DNA of 40,533 bases from contig JAXIHJ010000104.1 in assembly GCA_034189755.1 (NCBI GenBank), positions 1 through 40,533 on the forward strand, given 5' to 3'. The notes below the pieces were generated by a model. It did not search any database and was not told the origin of the DNA. It worked only from the letters and a program-made list of their open reading frames with translations. Positions within the stretch are counted from its first letter, which is position 1; every line of letters starts with the position of its first letter. Below, in pieces: positions 31,737 to 38,069 of the stretch. Origin of the DNA: JAXIHJ01 sp034189755. GTDB taxonomy: Bacteria > Planctomycetota > Phycisphaerae > SM23-33. The position numbers and the translations under genes are program-made.

Positions 31737-32699
31737 TCAAAGCATACCACAGTCCTTATACCACCGTACACTTTCCTCGATAGACTGTTTCAGGTTGTAT
31801 TGCGGACGGTAACCGAACGTCTTTTGGGCTTTCTCGATGCTGTAAATGAAGTTTTTCGTCATTGTGCGGACACGAGAAGGATACAAAGGCAACTTGACAC
31901 CGGTGCATTTTGAAATGCCCGCCATGGGATAGGCCACCATCATCGCCAACCATCGAGGCAATCGTATCGGCCAGAGTTTTGTCCCCAGACTGCGGGCGAC
32001 ATGCCGAGCTATCTCCGCGATGGTGTAAGGTCGCTCGTCATTGACGAAAAAGATTTGTCCGGCGGCTTGTGGGCATAGCGAGGCGTCGTACGTCGCCCGT
32101 GTGAGATTTTTTACATACACGAAGCTTTGACGTACATCCGGTCCAATCAGAAAGAACTGCCGTTTTCGAATGGCCCGCATGAAATGGTACATGGTGGAGC
32201 AGTCCCTCGGGCCGAAGACCATCGTTGGGCGGATAATCGTGTATTCCAGGCCGGCCTGCTGCACGATCCTTTCTCCTTCGCGCTTCGACCTGCCGTAGAA
32301 GGTGTCATTTTCCGCCTCGGCGTCTTCGAGAATCGGCTCCGGCAGCCCGGTGGTGGCTGCGGCGAGCATGGAGCTGAAGAATACGAACCTGCCGACGCCG
32401 CGAACCTTGGCTGCGGCAACGACGTTCCGTGTCCCGAGGATGTTGGTTTCGTAGTCCTGAAGGGACTCACCGTCCAGGTCGGTGCGCGCAGCCAGGTGAT
32501 ATACTACATCCGCCTGCTGCATTACGGCTTCTACCTCTTCGTGCCGGCGGATATCGGCGGTGCAAATGTCGGCGCTGTCGTCCCGGGGGCCTGAGCGGCC
32601 CGGCTGAAGCAAAACGGTTACGTCATGGCCTTCGGCGATCAGAAGGTCCACCAAATGGCTGCCTATGAATCCGCCGCCTCCGGTGACGAACATCCGCAT
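31737..32699 (-). CDS. NAD(P)-dependent epimerase/dehydratase (extended SDR)
   Basis: This 320-residue protein has the extended-SDR NAD turn VTGGGGFIGSH (5-15), the adenine-site acidic residue area, HLAARTD (69-75), SSM at 109-111, and the catalytic Y135-K139 in YGRSK. The C-terminal part (FVYVKNLTRA, then PYTIAEIA) is typical of nucleotide-sugar epimerases, dihydroflavonol-reductase-like and 3-beta-HSD-like enzymes, so the substrate could be a nucleotide sugar or a lipid-like ketone. Neighbouring glycosyltransferase genes favour a nucleotide sugar. An alternative start lies two codons in. A long hairpin element separates it from the upstream phosphodiesterase-like gene. Confidence 0.87.
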   Translation of the reverse strand: MRMFVTGGGGFIGSHLVDLLIAEGHDVTVLLQPGRSGPRDDSADICTADIRRHEEVEAVMQQADVVYHLAARTDLDGESLQDYETNILGTRNVVAAAKVRGVGRFVFFSSMLAAATTGLPEPILEDAEAENDTFYGRSKREGERIVQQAGLEYTIIRPTMVFGPRDCSTMYHFMRAIRKRQFFLIGPDVRQSFVYVKNLTRATYDASLCPQAAGQIFFVNDERPYTIAEIARHVARSLGTKLWPIRLPRWLAMMVAYPMAGISKCTGVKLPLYPSRVRTMTKNFIYSIEKAQKTFGYRPQYNLKQSIEESVRWYKDCGML

Positions 32700-32739
32700 A
32701 TTTAATGCTCTCCTTTTACCGCGGCATATTTGCCTTAGA

Positions 32740-32888
32740 ATGTGTATGAGAACCCACTGTCAGTGTGGCATGGGCGTCTCGCCCATGCGTCGCAGGGCCG
32801 GCCCGGCCCTGCTTTCCGGGTTGTTTCTGCGGACAAGATGGCCGCAGGACGCACGGGCAAGATGCCCGTGCCACTTTTCATACACGTT
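32740..32888. repeat. four-hairpin composite repeat inside an outer inverted repeat
   Basis: The 190-base gap holds four perfect or near-perfect hairpins in a row: CATGGGCG/CGCCCATG (32769-32787), GCAGGGCCG/CGGCCCTGC (32792-32812), CTGCGG/CCGCAG (32827-32847) and GCACGGGCA/TGCCCGTGC (32851-32871). They are framed by an outer pair, GTGTATGAGAA at about 32742 and TTTTCATACAC at about 32875. No coding potential is seen. It looks like a dispersed, structured intergenic repeat. Confidence 0.8.
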
Positions 32889-32889
32889 C

Positions 32890-34545
32890 TTACAAATAGC
32901 CCAGCCCTTTTAGTCGTTCTTCCACGATGGCTTTTTCTTCCTCACTGAAAACTTCTTGGTCATCGCCGTCGTCGGCGCCACCGGAACGTCTGCCGGGTAT
33001 TTCGACGTCGTCGGTCAGCATTTCCGTCAAGACCCTTCCGTCGAAGCATTCAGGGATTTCGCAGCCGGTCAGGGCCAATATGGTCGCCGGCACGTCGGCG
33101 ATGTCAGCCTGCGGCAGCTCGGGGCAGCGGCGGATGTGAGGGCCCATGGCCATCAGTAAACCGTTTCGTGTATGTTGGCCTGAGTGGTATAAGCTAGTCG
33201 GCTCCAGGCCATCCAGCGAATAGAAGATATCCTCGTTTTCCACCTCGGGGTTCAAGCGGGTGTCGTAATGTTTGACTTCCTGTTCCATCACTACGTCCGG
33301 CAGCCGCTTCACGTACGGCCCGGACCATATTTCCTCGCGGCGATGGACTTTGGAAGCTATAGGCCGGTTGGTGTCGGGGTCGGTCAGATTTGAGAGGATA
33401 TCGATAAGCCGGTCTCGAACGGCTTCGTATTCCGCTCCGGGTTCGACGATGCCCTGCGGCTGGCGGCCCTTGAGGTTTACGAACAGCCCGGCCGCTTCGC
33501 CGACCGGATAAGCCTGCGTCCGGCTGAAGTCGATTCCGCCGCAGGCGACCGAGCTGGCGGCCCGGCTCGTCGTAGCGGCCAGCCTGGTCTTTGCCCAACT
33601 CTTCAACGACGTCGGGGCCGACCGTGCAACAGTATTAATGGTCCGGCGGATGGTTCGCCGCAGCAGGCCGGACCGAATTTTCGTGAGTAAACCATGCTGC
33701 AACAGCAAATTACGCATGTTGATGCCGCCGGATCGCGGCCCGGAGCCGTGATCCGAGAGGATAAATACGTCGGTGTCGTCGCCGGCAACGTCCACCAAGG
33801 CGCCGATAGCTTCGTCGATTTTCGAGTAAGCGGCAAAAATTGACTCGCCGAGGAGTTTTTCCGTTTCGGACGTGTGCCTGCCGGCACGATTGAGTTCGAG
33901 GTATCGCCAGAAGTAATGGCAGAGGCGGTCCGTGATGGTGAACACCACGCAAAACAGAGGTGGGCGGTGTTTTCGGTACAGGGCGACGGCGGCTTGTTGC
34001 CGTGTCTTTATGCAGGCCAGGCTCCGTTGCAGGAAAAGCAATCTGACATCCCGGCCGCTTGTGTTCGCAACGTTCGCGTCGATAGCGTAATCGGGGCAGG
34101 CCTCCATCAGCTCGTCGAACAGCTCCGGCGGACTGGTCATTTTACGGTTGGGACTCGGAGACAGTACGCCTGAAACGATAAAGCCGTTGTACGGCCGAGG
34201 TGGATAGGTAACCGGCACGTTGATTATGCCGCCACGAATGCCCGCCTGCCCGGCAATTTCCCAGAATGTTGCGCCGTGTCGATGCCGTGCATTGACGAAA
34301 CGGGCCTCGTATCGGTCCGGCTCCAGTTGACAAAAGTCTATGATGCCGTGTTTGCCGGGGTTCAGCCCCGTTGCAAACGTGCTCCAGGCGGCAGCCGAAA
34401 CCATCGGCACGGTGGAACGAAGTGGACAGGCTGCGTTTTCCAGAAAACGCTGAAAGTTGGGCAGGCGTCCCTCGCCCGCCCAAGGCCGGACCAGGTCCAG
34501 CGTCGCCGCATCCACGCCGATGACCATTACCTTTCGTTGCAGCAT
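32890..34545 (-). CDS. alkaline-phosphatase-superfamily phosphodiesterase/nucleotide pyrophosphatase
   Basis: This 551-residue enzyme belongs to the type I phosphodiesterase/nucleotide pyrophosphatase branch of the alkaline phosphatase superfamily. The first metal aspartate lies in VIGVDAATLDLV (8-19). The nucleophile region is TVPMVSAAAWSTFATGLNPG, followed by KHGIIDF. A second metal pair is in ILSDHGSGPRSGG, and a late histidine in SGQHTRNGLLMA. There is no signal peptide, so it acts in the cytoplasm unless exported otherwise. The C-terminus ends with a short charged helix (EEEKAIVEERLKGLGYL). A clear ribosome site (AAGGA, seven bases before ATG) supports the start. It heads a minus-strand group with an epimerase and a GT2, so the substrate may be a nucleotide sugar or a phospho-glycan. 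Confidence 0.87.
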   Translation of the reverse strand: MLQRKVMVIGVDAATLDLVRPWAGEGRLPNFQRFLENAACPLRSTVPMVSAAAWSTFATGLNPGKHGIIDFCQLEPDRYEARFVNARHRHGATFWEIAGQAGIRGGIINVPVTYPPRPYNGFIVSGVLSPSPNRKMTSPPELFDELMEACPDYAIDANVANTSGRDVRLLFLQRSLACIKTRQQAAVALYRKHRPPLFCVVFTITDRLCHYFWRYLELNRAGRHTSETEKLLGESIFAAYSKIDEAIGALVDVAGDDTDVFILSDHGSGPRSGGINMRNLLLQHGLLTKIRSGLLRRTIRRTINTVARSAPTSLKSWAKTRLAATTSRAASSVACGGIDFSRTQAYPVGEAAGLFVNLKGRQPQGIVEPGAEYEAVRDRLIDILSNLTDPDTNRPIASKVHRREEIWSGPYVKRLPDVVMEQEVKHYDTRLNPEVENEDIFYSLDGLEPTSLYHSGQHTRNGLLMAMGPHIRRCPELPQADIADVPATILALTGCEIPECFDGRVLTEMLTDDVEIPGRRSGGADDGDDQEVFSEEEKAIVEERLKGLGYL

Positions 34546-34568
34546 AATCTAAATCCTTATGGCAAAAA

Positions 34569-34596
34569 TTAGGCGTAAAACGCAGCACACTATAAC
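34569..34596 (+). promoter_or_regulatory. candidate promoter of the glutamate racemase gene
   Basis: TTAGGC (34569-34574) and TATAAC (34591-34596) are 16 bases apart. They fall inside the longest possible racemase frame, which argues that translation starts further downstream. The complement of the -10 (GTTATA) could serve the divergent phosphodiesterase-like gene. Confidence 0.4.
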
Positions 34597-34666
34597 AGAA
34601 TGTCTCGCGACACAAAAGGACTCGAACTGCTTGTTTTCCGGGTTGAAGGACAGTATATTTGTTGGT

Positions 34667-35557
34667 GTGTGTGCGTACGTACCAACCGGCCTGAAGGACC
34701 GCCCGATCGCCGTATTTGATTCCGGCCTGGGAGGACTTACCGTGGTACACGAGCTGAGCCGGCTGCTGCCCGGCGAGGATATCGTGTACCTCGGCGACAG
34801 CGCGCGGGTTCCCTACGGCATTAAATCGCTGGCTACGGTCAGGCGGTTCGCGCTGGAAGATGCCGCATTTGTGCTTGAGTTTTCGCCCAAGATGCTGGTC
34901 GTAGCGTGCAACACGGCGTCTGCGGCGGCCATTGAAGACCTGGAAGCAAGCTGCCCGGTGCCCGTTGTGGATGTCATCCGGCCTGGTGTAGCAGCGGCGC
35001 TGGAACAAACCGATGGCCCCATAGGTGTCATTGGCACCGAGTCCACCATCGCTTCGGGAGCGTATCAGCGGGCTATCAGCGCCATTGACCCGTCGCGCCG
35101 GGTGCATACGGCTGCCTGCCCGCTGCTTGTGCCGATTGTGGAAGAAGGGCGCGACCGGAACGACCCGGTCGTCCTGGCCGTGCTCGTTGATTATCTCCGC
35201 CAGTTGCAGCGAAGCCGGCTTGGAGCGTTGATACTGGGCTGTACGCACTATCCGCTTTTGGCCGAGCCGATTGGCAAGTTGATGGGGCCGGACGTAACGC
35301 TGGTCAGTTCGGCTCAGGCCGCCGCACGCGAGGTCCAGCGGCAGTTCGGCCTGGCCGACTTGCAGGCCGAGGCGCCATGCGGCGGACGACTCAGGTGCTT
35401 TACAACCGACGACCCGCAGCGGTTCGCACAGCTGGGCGAGCGGTTCGGAGGCAGGAAAATCAACGAGGTGCGGACCGTTGGCACCGATGAGCTGGAAGCG
35501 GCGCCGGCCGACCGGGCGGAACCCATACGTGTGCCTGCGGAGGAACGGACGGAATGA
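34667..35557 (+). CDS. murI: glutamate racemase
   Basis: This cofactor-independent racemase supplies D-glutamate for peptidoglycan. It shows IAVFDSGLGGLTVV at the start of the fold, YLGDSARVPYG, the first catalytic cysteine in VVACNTASAAAI and the second in ILGCTHYPLL, so both bases are present. The fold is complete at about 265 residues, with a Pro/Glu-rich tail of about 30. The open frame begins at an ATG at 34559, but the extra residues are unlike the family and a promoter-like signal lies inside them. GTG 34667, with AAGGA about 16 bases upstream, is the best in-frame alternative; the exact start is unsettled. It is followed six bases later by a HEAT-repeat gene. Its presence shows that this organism makes peptidoglycan. 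Confidence 0.92.
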   Translation: MCAYVPTGLKDRPIAVFDSGLGGLTVVHELSRLLPGEDIVYLGDSARVPYGIKSLATVRRFALEDAAFVLEFSPKMLVVACNTASAAAIEDLEASCPVPVVDVIRPGVAAALEQTDGPIGVIGTESTIASGAYQRAISAIDPSRRVHTAACPLLVPIVEEGRDRNDPVVLAVLVDYLRQLQRSRLGALILGCTHYPLLAEPIGKLMGPDVTLVSSAQAAAREVQRQFGLADLQAEAPCGGRLRCFTTDDPQRFAQLGERFGGRKINEVRTVGTDELEAAPADRAEPIRVPAEERTE

Positions 35558-35563
35558 GAACCT

Positions 35564-36394
35564 ATGTGTCGATTCAGTAACATAATACTACTTGTCTTGA
35601 GCATTTTTATGGTCTGTCCGGCCGGCTGTTCGAAGCTGGCTAGGCCGTCGCCCAAGCAGCAGGTGGAAATGACGCTCGACGCCGACGACGCCGACCAGCG
35701 GCGAGAAGGCATCGTGAGGCTCTCAAGCAGGAAGTGGGGCCTCAAGGAACCCTATCTGAAGTACTATGCAATGGTGTTGAATACGGATGCGGATTCTCTG
35801 GTCCGCTGTGCCGCTGTTAGCGCCCTCGGCCGGGCCGGCGACCGAAAGTATCTCAGGGACATAATCGCTGCGATGTCGGATAAATCGTTCGCAGTGCGAT
35901 GGGACGCAGCCGTGGCGCTGGACAATGTAACCGGCGAAGCCGCAGTCGAACCGCTTCGCCGAGCCGCCATACACGATGATTCGACGGATGTCCGGATGTG
36001 TTCGGCCAGGGCGCTTCGGCATTACAACAGGCCTGAAGTAATCCGGACGCTGGTAGGCTGCCTTTCTGACCCGGCGTTCGGCGTGAGGCATCAGGCCCGG
36101 GCCTCGCTCGTGCAGATAACAGGCCGCGACATGGGCGCCGAGCCGCGCAGTTGGGCCGGGGCAGCCGATGGCAAGCTTCCGCCGCCTCCGCCTATCGAGC
36201 CGAAACGCCGCTGGTGGCGTCGGTCCCGCAGGGCCAGGCCAAGCGAGCCGGCTACCCAGCCGACGCAGCCTGCGACCATGCCCGCCACCAAGGCCAGGCG
36301 ACCTTGGTGGGACTGGATGGGCGTAACGAAAAAGCACGAAGCGACGAGTCAGAAGGGCCAGGATATCAAGGTGCCGGTTGATGCCCGAAAGTAA
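35564..36394 (+). CDS. HEAT-repeat probable lipoprotein
   Basis: This 276-residue protein starts with a hydrophobic signal (IILLVLSIFMVCPAGC); Cys22 could be a lipidation site, although the residue three before it is Pro, not the usual Leu. Residues about 50-190 form four or five HEAT/PBS-type repeats (for example SLVRCAAVSALGRAGD, SFAVRWDAAVALDNV, VRMCSARALRHYNR and FGVRHQARASLVQITG). The C-terminal 80 residues are disordered and basic, Pro/Arg-rich with Trp doublets (RRWWRRSRR). It probably serves as an envelope scaffold. It is sandwiched between murI (6 bases) and pgeF (14-base overlap), so the three are likely cotranscribed and may share a cell-wall context. Confidence 0.8.
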   Translation: MCRFSNIILLVLSIFMVCPAGCSKLARPSPKQQVEMTLDADDADQRREGIVRLSSRKWGLKEPYLKYYAMVLNTDADSLVRCAAVSALGRAGDRKYLRDIIAAMSDKSFAVRWDAAVALDNVTGEAAVEPLRRAAIHDDSTDVRMCSARALRHYNRPEVIRTLVGCLSDPAFGVRHQARASLVQITGRDMGAEPRSWAGAADGKLPPPPPIEPKRRWWRRSRRARPSEPATQPTQPATMPATKARRPWWDWMGVTKKHEATSQKGQDIKVPVDARK

Positions 36395-37151
36395 TGAGCA
36401 GAATAACAAACCCTTTTATTTCACGACGCTGCCCAACGGCTGGGTCGTCGGCCGGTTTCGGGCATTGGAGGCCATGGCGGGTCTTATCCATGCCGTCACG
36501 ACGCGCAACGGGCCGGACCCGGCTGCAACGGCGCGGAATGTCTCCGCGCCGGTAGGCCAACTGGCCGACGCGCTGGATTTGACCCAGATCGCGTTTTGCA
36601 GGCAGGTGCACGGCAATGTAATACTCCCGGCCGAGCGACCAGGCCCGACCGGTGAGGCCGACGGGCTTGTAACCAATGTCCCATCGCTGGGACTGATGGG
36701 GTGCAGCGCCGACTGCCCCTTGATTCTGGCCGCTGATCCGGTAACCGGGGCCGTCGGCATGGCTCATGCCTCGTGGCGAGGGACCGTCAGGCAAATCGCT
36801 GCGGAGTTGATCCTCCAGCTCGTCACGCGGTTTTCGGTAAATACCAACGACATCGTCATATGCATATGCCCGTCAGCGGGTGTGTGCTGCTACGAGGTGG
36901 GCCAGGAGATTCGCCAGGCCGCTGTGGACGGTATCGGCCCGTACGCTGAGAAATTTTTCCAGCAGCGAGACGAGAAACTGTACTTTGACCTATGGGCGGC
37001 CAATACCGAGCAACTTATCCGCAGCGGCGTTCGGACTGAGAACATTCACGTCGCCGGCGTATGCACCATCTGCCGGAACGATCTATTCCCCAGCCGGCGC
37101 GCCGATGGAGAAGCCGCCGGCCGGTTCGTAGCCGTTGTCGTACAACGATAG
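36381..37151 (+). CDS. pgeF: peptidoglycan editing factor PgeF (multicopper-laccase-like domain)
   Basis: This 256-residue protein belongs to the YfiH/PgeF (DUF152) family, which removes wrongly incorporated amino acids from peptidoglycan precursors and was formerly called polyphenol oxidase. The metal-binding trio is visible: His in CRQVHGNVILP, Cys in GCSADCPLILAADP, and His in VGMAHASWRGTV. The C-terminal cysteine cluster ICPSAGVCCYEVG is also typical. ATG 36381 overlaps the preceding HEAT gene by 14 bases (a TTG one codon upstream is possible), with AAGGTG as ribosome site. The stop lies 5 bases from a converging thioesterase, across a GTGCC/GGCAC hairpin. The match is strong. Confidence 0.92.
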   Translation: MPESNEQNNKPFYFTTLPNGWVVGRFRALEAMAGLIHAVTTRNGPDPAATARNVSAPVGQLADALDLTQIAFCRQVHGNVILPAERPGPTGEADGLVTNVPSLGLMGCSADCPLILAADPVTGAVGMAHASWRGTVRQIAAELILQLVTRFSVNTNDIVICICPSAGVCCYEVGQEIRQAAVDGIGPYAEKFFQQRDEKLYFDLWAANTEQLIRSGVRTENIHVAGVCTICRNDLFPSRRADGEAAGRFVAVVVQR

Positions 37152-37156
37152 CGTGC

Positions 37157-37567
37157 CTAAGGCACCCGCATGAAATCAGGAATGGGGATAATCTGCCCTT
37201 CGCCGCTGACGCAGGCGAGCGTGGTTTCGGCGGTGGCCAGCAGCTCCGGCTCGCCGGAATTGTTGACGCGCCTCAGTTCGTAGGCGTGGTTTATCTTCGC
37301 CTGGCCTATCTTTACCACGCGGCTTGTCAGGCGCAACACGTCGTCGTAACGGGCCGGGGCGGAAAACCTCGCAGAACAACGGGCCACCACGAAAAACACC
37401 CCCCTGGCCTCCAACTCGCGGTAGACCGCACCGTTTTGGCGAAGCAGCTCGGTCCGGCCCATCTCGAAGTATTCCCAATACCGGCTGTGATGAAGTACGC
37501 CCATCCGGTCCACTTCGGCGTAGCGGACGCGAATCTCCAGATCGCATGATTGGACGGGGGTTTGCAT
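37157..37567 (-). CDS. acyl-CoA thioesterase, YbgC/4-HBT hot-dog family
   Basis: This 136-residue hot-dog-fold enzyme shows RYAEVDRMGVLHHSRYWEYFEMGR, named here in two parts: RYAEVDRMGVLHHSRY (the catalytic Asp and the turn) and WEYFEMGRTELLR (the long central helix). This is the YbgC/FadM signature. It hydrolyses acyl-CoA or acyl-ACP thioesters; YbgC types are often linked to the envelope. The open frame extends upstream for 69 codons with no family likeness, so ATG 37567 is chosen, although no clear ribosome site is present. It converges on pgeF with a 5-base gap. Confidence 0.88.
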   Translation of the reverse strand: MQTPVQSCDLEIRVRYAEVDRMGVLHHSRYWEYFEMGRTELLRQNGAVYRELEARGVFFVVARCSARFSAPARYDDVLRLTSRVVKIGQAKINHAYELRRVNNSGEPELLATAETTLACVSGEGQIIPIPDFMRVP

Positions 37568-37628
37568 CGGGTCTGAGTATATGATATCGCCCGCTGATTG
37601 TAAACGCCGCACCCAGCATCGGAAAAGG

Positions 37629-37656
37629 GCTTGAAATACTGACGGATGTCTATAGG
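37629..37656 (+). promoter_or_regulatory. weak candidate promoter ahead of rpsU
   Basis: GCTTGA (37629-37634) and TATAGG (37651-37656) are 16 bases apart, about 80 bases before the S21 start. The -35 match is poor. Confidence 0.25.
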
Positions 37657-37735
37657 ATGGGCCTCTGTTTTGATGGTGCAGTGGTGGTTTCAGGTGGCCG
37701 TAAGTGCCGAAACGAAAGGAATAAGTGATCGCAGC

Positions 37736-37918
37736 ATGATTAAAGTTAAATCCCGTGGCAACGAGTCCATACATCAGATGATTCGCCGCTTCAATAAGTT
37801 ATGTGAAAAAGAAGGCTTGACCAGGGACGTCAAGCGGAACAGCTATTACGAGAAGCCCTCTGAGCGCCGTCGTCGTCGTATGCGGAAGAGCATCAAGCGG
37901 TCTATTTTGGGCGGATAA
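37736..37918 (+). CDS. rpsU: 30S ribosomal protein S21
   Basis: This 60-residue protein is a standard S21: MIKVKSRGNESIHQMIRRFN at the N-terminus, CEKEGLTRDVKRNSYYEKPS in the middle, and a strongly basic RRRRRMRKSIKRS tail. It binds the 30S platform near the anti-Shine-Dalgarno end of 16S rRNA. A longer upstream frame exists but has no S21 likeness, so ATG 37736 is the start; AAAGGA lies about 16 bases upstream, rather far. The gene stands alone, preceded by a gene-poor 170 bases and followed by a palindromic repeat. Confidence 0.95.
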   Translation: MIKVKSRGNESIHQMIRRFNKLCEKEGLTRDVKRNSYYEKPSERRRRRMRKSIKRSILGG

Positions 37919-37919
37919 T

Positions 37920-37998
37920 AATTCGTAACTCGTAATCCCTGCCTGCCTCCGGCAGGTAGGCAGGCGTAACCCGAAGAATGTCCAGCCATTTACGAATT
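37920..37998. repeat. palindromic repeat after rpsU
   Basis: AATTCGTAA (37920-37928) and TTACGAATT (37990-37998) are perfect reverse complements. Between them the run GCCTGCCTCCGGCAGG, followed by TAGGCAGGC, can fold on itself as GCCTGCC/GGCAGGC. There is no T-run, so it is not a classical terminator, but it fills the rpsU-hppA gap and looks like a dispersed element. Confidence 0.65.
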
Positions 37999-38069
37999 GC
38001 TGGTTCTCCGGCGCCAGACGGCCTCCCCGCAGGAACTGAAGTTTCGTTACGGTATAAAGGAGTAGATAC

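Noticed and set aside
34559..34666. Longer N-terminus of glutamate racemase from ATG 34559
   Set aside because: The extra 36 residues are not family-like and contain a promoter-like signal; only 13 bases would separate it from the divergent gene.
37153..37165. GTGCC-TAA-GGCAC hairpin across the pgeF and thioesterase stop codons as a terminator
   Set aside because: The stem is only 5 bp and no T-run follows on either strand.
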